From positions 1-64,000 of the forward strand of contig NZ_LIGE01000011.1 in NCBI RefSeq assembly GCF_001297015.1: a DNA stretch of 64,000 bases, read 5' to 3'. The notes under the pieces are model-generated. The model was not told the origin of the DNA, did no database searches, and saw only the letters and a list, made by a program, of their open reading frames with translations. The stretch is from Pseudomonas sp. RIT-PI-r. GTDB lineage: Bacteria > Pseudomonadota > Gammaproteobacteria > Pseudomonadales > Pseudomonadaceae. The position numbers and the translations under genes are program-made. This document shows positions 44,948 through 53,703 of this stretch, piece by piece. The number at the start of each line of letters is the position of its first letter. The stretch's first letter is position 1.

Positions 44948-45316
44948 ATGAGCTTCGGTAAAACCACCCCGATCCTGCGGATCTTCGATGAAGCCAAGGC
45001 CGTAGAATTCTACGTCGACTTCCTTGGCTTCAAGATCGACTGGCAGCACCGTTTCGAAGCGAATTTCCCGTTGTATCTGCAGGTGTCTCGCGGTGAGTGC
45101 GTGTTGCATCTGTCCGAACATCACGGCGATGCGAGCCCGGGTTCGGCGTTGCGCATCGAGACGGATGAGCTGGAGGTGTTTCAGCAGCAATTGATCGCCA
45201 AGGACTACAAGTTCTCGCATCCGCAGATTCAGGCCATGCCGTGGGGGAGTCAGGACATGACGATTGCCGATCCGTTTGGCAATCGGTTGGTGTTTACCAA
45301 TGCGATTAGCCTCTAG
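44948..45316 (+). CDS. Glyoxalase/bleomycin-resistance superfamily protein
   Basis: Encodes 122 residues of the vicinal-oxygen-chelate fold: TPILRIFDEAKAVEFYVDFL, CVLHLSEHHGDASPGS, and the closing DMTIADPFGNRLVFTN. The residues His and Glu in the usual metal positions are partly kept. Members of this 'glyoxalase superfamily protein' group in pseudomonads have no settled role. No operon partner. Confidence 0.86.
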   Translation: MSFGKTTPILRIFDEAKAVEFYVDFLGFKIDWQHRFEANFPLYLQVSRGECVLHLSEHHGDASPGSALRIETDELEVFQQQLIAKDYKFSHPQIQAMPWGSQDMTIADPFGNRLVFTNAISL

Positions 45317-45325
45317 AACGAAAAG

Positions 45326-45518
45326 CCCCTCACCCTAGCCCTCCCGAAACGTCGGACCGCCCGGAGGGAGAGGGGACCGATCCGGGGATGCTTGAGAGAT
45401 ACACCAACCTGAACCAGCTCGGTCGAATCCATAATCGACTCGGTCATTCAGGTCGATGTATAGCGCCAGACACCTCGGTCGGCCCCCTCTCCCTCGGGAG
45501 AGGGCTGGGGTGAGGGGA
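45326..45518. repeat. Long imperfect palindrome (CCCTCACC...GGTGAGGG type)
   Basis: The ends CCCCTCACCCTAGCCCTCCC and its near complement at 45497-45518 enclose further GGGAG/CTCCC pairings. This is a third repeat type, known as scattered palindromic DNA in pseudomonads. It lies between the glyoxalase-fold gene and the pseudogene. Confidence 0.75.
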
Positions 45519-45582
45519 ACATGACACACCGCAAAAAGAAGCCCGCCATCCAACCCTTCCTGTTGGGCCGCGGGCTCTTGCG

Positions 45583-45853
45583 TTACTCGGTCGGCACTAA
45601 CTGGTCCAGCACGCGATTGACCGCCATTTCCGCCACCATCACCACTTGCGCGATGCCTTGCAGGGTCTTGCGGTGCGGTGCCTTCAACCTGCGCGGCATG
45701 GTTGTTGAGCATGACCGTCTCCGAACCCAGGGTTTCGCTGGCGTCGGTCAGCAGGGATTCGGTGTTCGCCGCGGGGTTGGCCATGTACAGCGTGTTGGGC
45801 GAATAGGGCGTGGCCATGAGGTCGCCGTTCGTCGGCATGCTCAGGGCGCACAA
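45583..45853 (-). pseudogene. Frameshifted DUF6124-type gene remnant
   Basis: The first frame gives MANPAANTESLLTDASETLG and then VMLNNHAAQVEGT. A shift to another frame gives GIAQVVMVAEMAVNRVLDQL and a stop at 45583. Together they match the C-terminal half of the small Pseudomonas DUF6124/DUF3077-like proteins, whose conserved region reads ETLASxxxM...LEGxxR...VMLAEMxVNR. The N-terminal KLHEAAERAL region is missing. The break is near position 45680. Confidence 0.65.
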
Positions 45854-46010
45854 GCCGGCGGATTCTGGCGCAGGCGTAGGTTACGGCGCAAGGATTTGTG
45901 GGGTGTTTCGCGTAACGCTGAGTGTCTTTAAACACCTGTGGTGCGGGATGTTTATTGCGCTCAAGTATCGAAGATTTACCTGTAGGAATCGGTTGCTGCC
46001 ACTGACGCCA

Positions 46011-46098
46011 TCGCTGGCAAGCCAGCTCCCACAGGTTTATGTGCAAGTAATAGATTTTGTGGACGACTCGGACACTGTGGGAGCTGGCTTGCCAGCGA
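46011..46098. repeat. REP inverted pair, GCTGGCAAGCCAGCTCC family
   Basis: Perfect 23-base arms at 46011-46033 and 46076-46098. The second arm ends 15 bases before the AraC gene stop. The 150 bases between this pair and the pseudogene show nothing identifiable. Confidence 0.9.
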
Positions 46099-46112
46099 AG
46101 GGGCCAGAACAA

Positions 46113-47129
46113 TCAACCCCGATGCATCTGCCGAAACTCCCCCGGCGGCATCCCGCGTCGGCTCTTGAACGTACGGTGAAACGACCTCGGTTCGGTAAAC
46201 CCCAGATACTGCGCAATGTCCTGAATCGGCAACGTACTGTTGAGCAAATAATGCTCCGCCAGCTCCTGGCGCAAATCATCGAGAATCTGCTGATACGACG
46301 TCCCCGCCTGATGCAACTGCCGCTGCAACGTTCGCACCGAAACGCTCAACTGTTCGGCCACCTGCTCCTTGCGTGGCAAGCCTTCCTTGAGCAACTGCCG
46401 CAGGATGTTCTTCACCTGCTGCTCCAGCGACGCATCCTCCAGCGTTGCCATCAACCCCAGCGCATGTTCCTCCAGCGTGCGCAGCAACTGCGCATCCGCC
46501 TGACGCAACGGCAACTGCAAATAAGCCAGCGGCACGATCAACGCCGAATACGCCTGATCAAACACCACCGGGCAATCGAAAAACGCTTCGTACTGCGCCG
46601 GCGTAGCCTCGGCCGGGCACGAATGTTCGAGCCAGACCCCGGCCGGCGACATCTGTGTATCGGCGATCCAGCGTGCATATTGCAGCCATGAACCGAGTAC
46701 GTTTTCCACCAGGTGCCGACGAATCCGTGGACGCTGATAACGGCACGTCCAGATCAGATGCACATGGCCATCCAGCACCTCGGCGCGGCTGACGCCCATG
46801 TCGCCGACCAGTTTTTCGAACGGCATGATCCGGCTCATCGCATCGCCCAGCGTCGCGCAGTTCATGGTGATGTAACCGAGCACGCTCCACGAATTGGGCA
46901 GGACGAAATTCGCCGCGTTGAGCCCGAACAACGGATCGCCCGAGTGTTCGCAGAAATAATCCAGCAACCGTTCATGCGCCTCACCGGGCAAACGCAGGGT
47001 GTTGTCGCTCAACTGCTGCGCCTGCAAACCCGCCGCCGCCAATGCAGGCTCGATGACCATGCCCAGTTGTTCGGCATGGCGCAGGTATTTGAGCAGCGGC
47101 GGAACTGAGGTGAAGCCGAGCGATTGCAT
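46113..47129 (-). CDS. AraC-family regulator (OruR-like, Arabinose_bd type)
   Basis: Encodes 338 residues. The N-terminal sensor domain (LLKYLRHAEQLGMVIEPALA) is of the OruR type. The C-terminal double helix-turn-helix has LPRKEQVAEQLSVSVRTLQR and PIQDIAQYLGFTEPRSFHRT, ending FKSRRGMPPGEFR. It is divergent from the alkyl-DHAP-synthase-like gene 208 bases away and is the obvious activator of that set. The inducer is unknown. Confidence 0.92.
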   Translation of the reverse strand: MQSLGFTSVPPLLKYLRHAEQLGMVIEPALAAAGLQAQQLSDNTLRLPGEAHERLLDYFCEHSGDPLFGLNAANFVLPNSWSVLGYITMNCATLGDAMSRIMPFEKLVGDMGVSRAEVLDGHVHLIWTCRYQRPRIRRHLVENVLGSWLQYARWIADTQMSPAGVWLEHSCPAEATPAQYEAFFDCPVVFDQAYSALIVPLAYLQLPLRQADAQLLRTLEEHALGLMATLEDASLEQQVKNILRQLLKEGLPRKEQVAEQLSVSVRTLQRQLHQAGTSYQQILDDLRQELAEHYLLNSTLPIQDIAQYLGFTEPRSFHRTFKSRRGMPPGEFRQMHRG

Positions 47130-47337
47130 GATCCCTTCCTTTGATCGACGGCCGCGTGGGCGGATGAATGCCTGAAAGGTAATTTGAAACCCCGACTAAA
47201 GTAAATGGCTGACGCTTGCGCGACGTTTGACTCAATTGGCTACACGAACTGGCCGGATGCGACCGTGACACTTTGCGGCCGCTGGCTAGTATGGGGGCCT
47301 GAAATATCACTGATCTGACGGTTAGAAGGACACACGC

Positions 47338-48933
47338 ATGCGACGCTGGAACGGCTGGGGAGATGCAACCACGGTGGTCGAACTGCCGGCCCAGGGCGCG
47401 GAGTTTCTTCATGAGCGACTGGGCGAGGGGCGCGCGCTGCCCGATTCGACCCTTGAAGCCGCATTGGCGCGTGTGCCGGCCTCGCGGTTGTCGGCGCACA
47501 CGTTGTACAGCATCGATGCCCACGACCGTTTGCTGCATGCCCGAGGCCAGAGCCTGCCGGACTGGCTGGCGTTGCGCGAAGGTGCGCTGGGCAATTATCC
47601 CGATGCGGTGGCGTTTCCCGAGACCGCTGAGCATATTCGCCAATTGCTGGCGCTCGCTCACGAACAGGACTCGTGCCTGATCCCTTATGGCGGCGGTACA
47701 TCGGAGGCCGGGCACATCAATCCGCCGGATTCGGCGCGGCCCGTGGAGACGGTGTCGCTGGCGCGGATGAATCGCCTGATCGACCTCGACGAACAGAGCC
47801 TGCTGGCGACGTTTGGTCCCGGTGCGAGTGGCCCGCAGGTGGAAAGTCAGCTGCGTGCGCGGGGCTACACGCTGGGGCATTTTCCGCAGTCGTGGGAGTT
47901 GTCGACATTGGGCGGCTGGGTGGCCAGTCGTTCCAGTGGTCAGCAGTCGTTGCGCTATGGCCGGATCGAGCAATTATTTGCTGGCGGGACGCTGGAAACC
48001 TTTGCCGGGCCTTTGGAAATTCCAACGTTCCCGGCCTCAGCGGCGGGTCCTGATCTGCGCGAAGTGGTGCTCGGTTGCGAGGGCCGTTTCGGAATCATTT
48101 CCGAGGTGAAAGTACGCGTCAGTGCACTGCCCGCCGATGAACGTTTCTACGGCGTTTTTCTCCCCGACTGGCCGCAGGCTCTCAGAGCCATTCGCCAATT
48201 GGCCCAGGCACGCGTGCCGCTGTCGATGCTGCGTTTATCCAACGCCGTGGAAACCGAAACGCAACTGGCACTGGCCGGTCATCCGCAACAAATCGCCTGG
48301 CTGGAAAAGTATCTGAAGCTAAGGGGGGCGGCAGAGGGCAAGTGCCTGCTGACCTTCGGCGTCACCGGCAATCGCCGGCAAAACGCGCTGTCGCTAAAAC
48401 AGGCGAGACATCACCTGAAATCGTTCGGCGGCGTATTCACCGGCACCTTGCTCGGCAAGAAATGGGCGCAGAACCGCTTCCGTTTCCCTTACTTGCGCGA
48501 GAACCTGTGGAACGCCGGTTACGTGGTCGACACCCTCGAAACCGCCACCGACTGGAGCAACGTCGACAACCTGCTCAACCTCATCGAAGCCAGCCTGCGC
48601 GAGGCCTTGGCCGCCGAGGGCGAGCGCGTGCATGTCTTCACCCATTTGTCCCATGTCTACGGTGAAGGTTCGAGCATCTACACCACTTACGTGTTTCGCC
48701 CGGCCGCTGACTATCCGGCGACGCTGGCGCGCTGGAAAGCGCTCAAACACGCGGCCAGCCAGACCATTGTCGACAACCACGGCACCATCAGCCATCAGCA
48801 CGGCGTCGGCAAGGATCACGCGCTGTACCTGTTGCGCGAGAAGGGCGCGCTGGCGATGGATACCTTGCAGGCGCTGAGCAAACACTTCGATCCGGCCGGG
48901 CGCCTCAACCCCGGCACGCTGTTGCCGGAGTGA
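47338..48933 (+). CDS. FAD-linked oxidase, alkyl-DHAP synthase (AGPS)-like
   Basis: Encodes 531 residues. Start MRRWNGWGD, PDAVAFP, LIPYGGGTSEAGH, LSTLGGWVASRSSGQQSLRY and GCEGRFGIISEV follow the AGPS pattern through the FAD domain. The C-terminal TISHQHGVGKDHA matches the conserved HHGVGK active-site loop. Eukaryotic AGPS exchanges the acyl chain of acyl-DHAP for a fatty alcohol to make ether lipids; bacterial relatives may run oxidations of glycerol-ether or D-2-hydroxyacid substrates. First gene of the operon, opposite an AraC regulator. Confidence 0.86.
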   Translation: MRRWNGWGDATTVVELPAQGAEFLHERLGEGRALPDSTLEAALARVPASRLSAHTLYSIDAHDRLLHARGQSLPDWLALREGALGNYPDAVAFPETAEHIRQLLALAHEQDSCLIPYGGGTSEAGHINPPDSARPVETVSLARMNRLIDLDEQSLLATFGPGASGPQVESQLRARGYTLGHFPQSWELSTLGGWVASRSSGQQSLRYGRIEQLFAGGTLETFAGPLEIPTFPASAAGPDLREVVLGCEGRFGIISEVKVRVSALPADERFYGVFLPDWPQALRAIRQLAQARVPLSMLRLSNAVETETQLALAGHPQQIAWLEKYLKLRGAAEGKCLLTFGVTGNRRQNALSLKQARHHLKSFGGVFTGTLLGKKWAQNRFRFPYLRENLWNAGYVVDTLETATDWSNVDNLLNLIEASLREALAAEGERVHVFTHLSHVYGEGSSIYTTYVFRPAADYPATLARWKALKHAASQTIVDNHGTISHQHGVGKDHALYLLREKGALAMDTLQALSKHFDPAGRLNPGTLLPE

Positions 48934-48938
48934 CGGCC

Positions 48939-50534
48939 ATGAGTCAGGACTGGAACGCCGCGTGGCGCCAGCAGATTCTGCCAACACTGGCGGATGAAAC
49001 CTGGGATCTGATCGTTATCGGTGGCGGCATCAGCGGCGCCGGGATTTTGCGTGAAGCGGCGCGTCGCGGCTGGCGCTGCCTGTTGCTGGAACAGCGCGAC
49101 TTTGCTTGGGGCACCTCCAGCCGATCATCGAAAATGGTCCATGGCGGTTTGCGTTATATCGCCAAGGGCCAGTGGCGTCTGACCCGCGATTCGGTGCGCG
49201 AGCGTCAGCGCTTGCTCGACGAAGCGCCGGGGCTGGTCGAGCCGATGAGTTTCCTGATGCCGCACTATCGCGGCGGCTTTCCCGGGCCTCGGGTGTTGGG
49301 TGGTTTGCTGAGCGTTTACGACGCCTTGGCGGGACGGCGCAGCCATCGTTTTCATGATGCACAACAGCTTCGATATCTGGCGCCGGGCGTGAAGGAAAGT
49401 GACTTGCTCGGCGGCACCAGTTTTGTCGATGCGCTGACCGATGATGCGCGACTGGTGATGCGTGTGTTGAGCGAGGCGCGGGCGGATGGTGCTGTGGTGG
49501 TTAACAGCGTTCGTGTCGAGCATTTGCTGCGAGAAAACGGACGGGTGTGCGGCGTTCAGATCGAAGATTGCGAAGCCGGCGCGACCCTGCAAATGCGTTG
49601 TGGTGTGCTCGCTGTGGCCACTGGCGCGTGGGCTGAGCGCTTGCGGCCGACTGAGGCACCACGGCAATTACGCCCATTGCGCGGCAGTCATTTATTGCTG
49701 CCGGGTTGGCGTTTGCCGGTGGCGCAGGCGTTCACGTTTCTGCATGAGCGCGACCGGCGACCGGTGTTTGTTTTCCCTTGGGAAGGCGCGACGGTGGTGG
49801 GCACCACGGATCTTGATCATCGCGAGGATCTAGATCAGAGCGCGAGTATTAGCGGCGAGGAACTCGACTATCTACTGGCGGCCTGCATACAACAATTCCC
49901 CGGCGCTGAAGTGACGGCGAATGATGTGCTGTCGACCTGGTCCGGCGTGCGTCCGGTGGTCGGCAGCGCAGCGGTTAATCATCAAGACAAACCCTCGAAC
50001 GAAACCCGCGAGCATGTGCTGTGGCAGGAGTCCGGTTGCGTGACTCTGGCCGGCGGTAAACTGACTACGTTTCGCCCGCAAGCCATCGAAGTGCTCAAGG
50101 CCTGCGCGGACATGCTCGAACGTCCCTTCGTCGACGATGCCGCGCCGGTGTTTGCCGCCGTACCTGCGCTGGCGATTGCAGAATTGAGCAACCAGCAATG
50201 GCGACGACTGGCCGGAAGGCATGGCCGAAACCTGCCGAGGCTGGCGCAACTGATCAACGATATCGGCCACGAAAAGGTTGGCGCCACGGACACCTTATGG
50301 GCAGAACTGGCCTTCGCCTGCGAAGCGGAAATGGTCTTGCACCTCGACGATCTGCTCCTGCGCCGCACGCGTCTCGGTCTGCTGTTACCGCGCGGTGGCG
50401 AAGAGTATTTCGCCGCCATTCGCCAACTCTGCCAGTCACGACTGGCCTGGAACGACGACCACTGGCAGCACGAAGAACAGCGTTATCGGGCGTTGTGGCA
50501 ACGCCATCACGGTCTGCCGGATGCCACGCCTTGA
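48939..50534 (+). CDS. GlpD-like FAD-dependent glycerol-3-phosphate dehydrogenase
   Basis: Encodes 531 residues. FAD motif [20 protein letters not shown], the [17 protein letters not shown] active loop and [20 protein letters not shown] are those of GlpD, which makes DHAP from glycerol-3-phosphate at the membrane. It starts five bases after the AGPS-like gene. No glpF or glpR is present, so this is probably a paralogue for a glycerol-derived substrate rather than the housekeeping gene. Confidence 0.88.
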   Translation: MSQDWNAAWRQQILPTLADETWDLIVIGGGISGAGILREAARRGWRCLLLEQRDFAWGTSSRSSKMVHGGLRYIAKGQWRLTRDSVRERQRLLDEAPGLVEPMSFLMPHYRGGFPGPRVLGGLLSVYDALAGRRSHRFHDAQQLRYLAPGVKESDLLGGTSFVDALTDDARLVMRVLSEARADGAVVVNSVRVEHLLRENGRVCGVQIEDCEAGATLQMRCGVLAVATGAWAERLRPTEAPRQLRPLRGSHLLLPGWRLPVAQAFTFLHERDRRPVFVFPWEGATVVGTTDLDHREDLDQSASISGEELDYLLAACIQQFPGAEVTANDVLSTWSGVRPVVGSAAVNHQDKPSNETREHVLWQESGCVTLAGGKLTTFRPQAIEVLKACADMLERPFVDDAAPVFAAVPALAIAELSNQQWRRLAGRHGRNLPRLAQLINDIGHEKVGATDTLWAELAFACEAEMVLHLDDLLLRRTRLGLLLPRGGEEYFAAIRQLCQSRLAWNDDHWQHEEQRYRALWQRHHGLPDATP

Positions 50535-50554
50535 TGCCCCTTGAAGAGAGCTCC

Positions 50555-52123
50555 ATGGATAACCACCCGAACAAGCGTTACCTGCTGGCGATCGACAACG
50601 GCACCCAGAGCGTGCGCGCGCTGCTCTTCGATCTGCAGGGCAATCTGCTTGGCAAAGGCAAGGTTGAACTGCAGGCGTATTACTCGACGCAACCGGGCTG
50701 GGCTGAGCAGGATCCGCAATATTACTGGGCGAAGCTCGGCGAGGCGTGTCAGCAAGTCTGGGCGCAGACCGGCATTGATCGCTCGCAAATTGCCGGCGTT
50801 TCCCTGACCACTCAGCGCGGCACGGTGATCAATGTCGATGCCGAGGGCAAGCCATTGCGCCCGGCGATTCTGTGGCTCGATCAACGTCAGAGTGAAGTCG
50901 AGGGCGGGATCAAAGGGCCATGGGGCTGGTTGTTCAAACTGGTCGGCGCGCAAGGCACCGTGGATTATTTTCGCGCCCAGGCTGAGGCTAACTGGATAGC
51001 AAAATATCAGCCTGACGTGTGGGCGGCGACCGACAAGTTTTTACTGCTGTCGGGGTTTCTTACCCATCGACTCTGCGGGCGTTTTGTCGACTCCGTAGGG
51101 TGCTGCGTCGGCTACCTGCCGTTCGACTTCAAACGCCTGAAATGGGCTGCACCGAGTGACTGGAAATGGCAGGCGTTGGCGGTGCGTCCCGAGCAATTGC
51201 CTACCTTGCACAAACCCGGTGAAACCCTCGGCTACATCACTGCTGAAGCCGCTCGCCACACCGGCATTCCCGAAGGCTTGCCGCTGATCGCTGCTGGCGC
51301 CGACAAGGCCTGCGAAGTGGTCGGTGCCGGCGTGGTCGATGCGGGTACGGTGTGTCTGTCTTACGGCACCACGGCGACGATCACCAGCACCCGTTCGCGC
51401 TATCTGGAAATCGTCCCGTTGATTCCGCCGTATCCGTCAGCGGTGCCGGATCAGTTCAACTGCGAGGTGATGATTTATCGCGGTTACTGGATGGTCAGTT
51501 GGTTCAAGAACGAGTTCGGTTTGCGTGAAATGCAGCAGGCCAAAGAGCAGGGCATCGAGCCGGAGCAGTTGTTCGATGCGCTGGTCGATGCGGTTCCACC
51601 GGGATCGATGGGTTTGATGCTGCAGCCGTACTGGTCGCCGGGGATTCGTGAACCGGGAGTCGAGGCGAAAGGCGCGATGATCGGCTTCGGCGATGTGCAC
51701 ACCCGCGCGCATATTTACCGGGCGATTCTTGAAGGGTTGGCGTATGCGTTGCGCCAGGGCATGGAGAATATCGAGCGGCGTTCGAAGGTGTCGGTCGAGC
51801 GTTTGCGCGTGGCCGGTGGCGGTTCGCAGAGCGATGCGGCGATGCAGCTTACGGCGAATATTTTCGGTTTGCCGGCGGAGCGTCCGCATGTGTATGAAGC
51901 GTCGGGTCTGGGCGCGGCGATTTGTTGTGCGGTGGGGTTGGGATTGCATGCGGATTTTCCTACGGCCATCGCGGCGATGACCCGCGTCGGCGCGGTGTTC
52001 ACCCCGCAGCCCGAAGCGCAGAAGATCTACCAGCAACTGTACAAAGAGGTCTACCTGCGCATGTACCGCCAACTCAAACCGCTGTATCAAAGCATCCGCA
52101 AAATCACCGGCTATCCCGTTTAG
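50555..52123 (+). CDS. FGGY-family carbohydrate kinase (glycerol-kinase-like)
   Basis: Encodes 522 residues. The N-terminus [34 protein letters not shown] and [20 protein letters not shown] are FGGY kinase motifs. It phosphorylates glycerol, a pentulose or a related polyol with ATP. The start at 50555 was taken because it begins the conserved fold with GAAGAGAG just upstream; the frame is open far into the previous gene but that part is not family sequence. Next to AGPS- and GlpD-like genes, glycerol or an alkylglycerol is a fair guess. Confidence 0.87.
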   Translation: MDNHPNKRYLLAIDNGTQSVRALLFDLQGNLLGKGKVELQAYYSTQPGWAEQDPQYYWAKLGEACQQVWAQTGIDRSQIAGVSLTTQRGTVINVDAEGKPLRPAILWLDQRQSEVEGGIKGPWGWLFKLVGAQGTVDYFRAQAEANWIAKYQPDVWAATDKFLLLSGFLTHRLCGRFVDSVGCCVGYLPFDFKRLKWAAPSDWKWQALAVRPEQLPTLHKPGETLGYITAEAARHTGIPEGLPLIAAGADKACEVVGAGVVDAGTVCLSYGTTATITSTRSRYLEIVPLIPPYPSAVPDQFNCEVMIYRGYWMVSWFKNEFGLREMQQAKEQGIEPEQLFDALVDAVPPGSMGLMLQPYWSPGIREPGVEAKGAMIGFGDVHTRAHIYRAILEGLAYALRQGMENIERRSKVSVERLRVAGGGSQSDAAMQLTANIFGLPAERPHVYEASGLGAAICCAVGLGLHADFPTAIAAMTRVGAVFTPQPEAQKIYQQLYKEVYLRMYRQLKPLYQSIRKITGYPV

Positions 52124-52140
52124 CTGACCACCACAAATCC

Positions 52141-52233
52141 CCTGTAGGAGTGAGCCTGCTCGCGATAGCGGAGGGTCAGCCAACATCTATCTGACTGACA
52201 CACCGCTATCGCGAGCAGGCTCACTCCTACAGG
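52141..52233. repeat. REP inverted pair
   Basis: Perfect 31-base arms (52141-52171 and 52203-52233) with the GCGAGCAGGCTCACTCC core, after the kinase gene. It may protect or end the upstream transcript. Confidence 0.92.
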
Positions 52234-52364
52234 GGGCGGTGGTGTTTTTGATATCGGGTATATGGCGCCATCGGAGAACTTTTCTGGTGAGATCGGACAG
52301 TGTCAGCGGCGGGGTCGGTTGTTAGGCTCCTCCCCCCCCGCCCCGCCCATAAGAACCACAAGCA

Positions 52365-53654
52365 ATGAAGCTGACCCTCCTCCCGTTGCTGCTTTGTGCC
52401 ACCGCCCCCCGCGCCGGGGGCTGGTCGAACCATACGGTGGGCAGCTATCTGGCATTGCAGGAACTGCCGGCGTTGCGCGATGCGCCACCGGTGGAAGTCG
52501 AGCCGCTGGAAACCTTTCTTGCGCAGCAATACGAGGCCGTGAGTGCACTGCTGGAGGAACAGGAAACCTTCGCCCGCGAGCACTTCGCCAAATATCCACC
52601 ACGCCCCGACGCGCTGAAATTACCCGGCTCGCCGAGTGACAATCTGCGCCACGACTTCCTTACCGCGTTGCGCATCAATCCGCAGATTCATCTGGCGATG
52701 ATCATCCAGCCATTGCCCGGTAAAGACCTGCCCGAACGTGAGCATTTGCAGGCCAATCAAGTCATGGTCGAGCAAACCCTTTCGCCGTGGAATCGCCAGC
52801 GCTTCATCGTTGTCGCCGAGCACGAAAAAGTCCCACCTGTTGCGGTGCTCGCCAGTGCTGCAGACGAGCCGGATTACGGCCACGACATCAATCTGTTCAG
52901 CGACAACCCTGGCGAGGTCGGCGCGCTCTACGGCTTCGGCCCGCAACCGTTCGGCGATGAGCGGTTTCAATACAGTTCTCAAGCGCCGTTCCACATGGGC
53001 TTTTTCCATGAAAGCCCTGTGGTGTACGCCGCTGCCGGTTTCCTCGAACGCAGTTGGCCGGATTGGCGCGCGTATCAATACATGGGTCTGGCGCGATTGG
53101 CGTTTGCCAGCGGTCATCCGTATTGGGGTTATCGCTTTCTTGGCTGGGGCCTGCACCACATTCAGGACCTGACTCAGCCGTATCACGCCAAGCCGTTGCC
53201 CGGCGTCGACCTCGCCAGTCTTTTGCTGCTGGAAGGCAAGGCCATCGCCGGTTTCGCTGAGGACAAACAAGCCTCCATTGAGCGCGTCGCCACGCGGCAC
53301 ATGGAAGTGGAGAAGTACCAGTCGATCTGGCTGCGGCGCTTGCTGCGCGCCGGTCTGCCGCATCCGATGCTCGACGCTTACGCCGATGTGGCTCAGGACA
53401 AACGCTATCCGCCGTACTCGGTGGACTACCTGCGTGAAGTGGTCAGCGCCGAGTCGGTCGACGATTCCGCAGCTTTCGACGAGGCCATCGGCCAGTGGCT
53501 TGCAACGGCGCCAGCGACCAGTGATTTCAGCAGCGGCAATCAGCTGCAACGGGAAAGTTTCGACCATCCGGCGCTCAATCAGCAGCTGTTCAAATTGCTC
53601 GGCCATTTCGGCGCGCACAGCCGGATTTACGTCAGCGCGGGATTGGCACCCTAG
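52365..53654 (+). CDS. Exported zinc phospholipase C / P1-nuclease-fold protein
   Basis: Encodes 429 residues. A short signal peptide (KLTLLPLLLCATAPRA) precedes GGWSNHT, and a tryptophan near the mature N-terminus is a zinc ligand in this superfamily. The central motif GWGLHHIQDLTQPYHA (His264, His265, Asp268, His274) matches the HxxxD and QPxH zinc site of bacterial phospholipase C. It should split phospholipids or another phosphodiester outside the cytoplasm. The ribosome site is weak. Neighbouring genes for glycerol metabolism and outer-membrane transport fit a lipid substrate. Confidence 0.77.
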   Translation: MKLTLLPLLLCATAPRAGGWSNHTVGSYLALQELPALRDAPPVEVEPLETFLAQQYEAVSALLEEQETFAREHFAKYPPRPDALKLPGSPSDNLRHDFLTALRINPQIHLAMIIQPLPGKDLPEREHLQANQVMVEQTLSPWNRQRFIVVAEHEKVPPVAVLASAADEPDYGHDINLFSDNPGEVGALYGFGPQPFGDERFQYSSQAPFHMGFFHESPVVYAAAGFLERSWPDWRAYQYMGLARLAFASGHPYWGYRFLGWGLHHIQDLTQPYHAKPLPGVDLASLLLLEGKAIAGFAEDKQASIERVATRHMEVEKYQSIWLRRLLRAGLPHPMLDAYADVAQDKRYPPYSVDYLREVVSAESVDDSAAFDEAIGQWLATAPATSDFSSGNQLQRESFDHPALNQQLFKLLGHFGAHSRIYVSAGLAP

Positions 53655-53703
53655 CCCTCGCGGCAGGACAAAAAAACAATAAAAAACAGGGAAGGAGGAA
53701 CAC

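Noticed and set aside
50198..50554. Upstream extension of the FGGY kinase frame
   Set aside because: Lies inside the GlpD-like gene and is not kinase sequence; a good ribosome site and the conserved start are at 50555.
46113..52123. Housekeeping glycerol operon (glpFKRD)
   Set aside because: No glpF or DeoR-type glpR, an AraC regulator instead, and an AGPS-like gene comes first, so paralogues are more likely.
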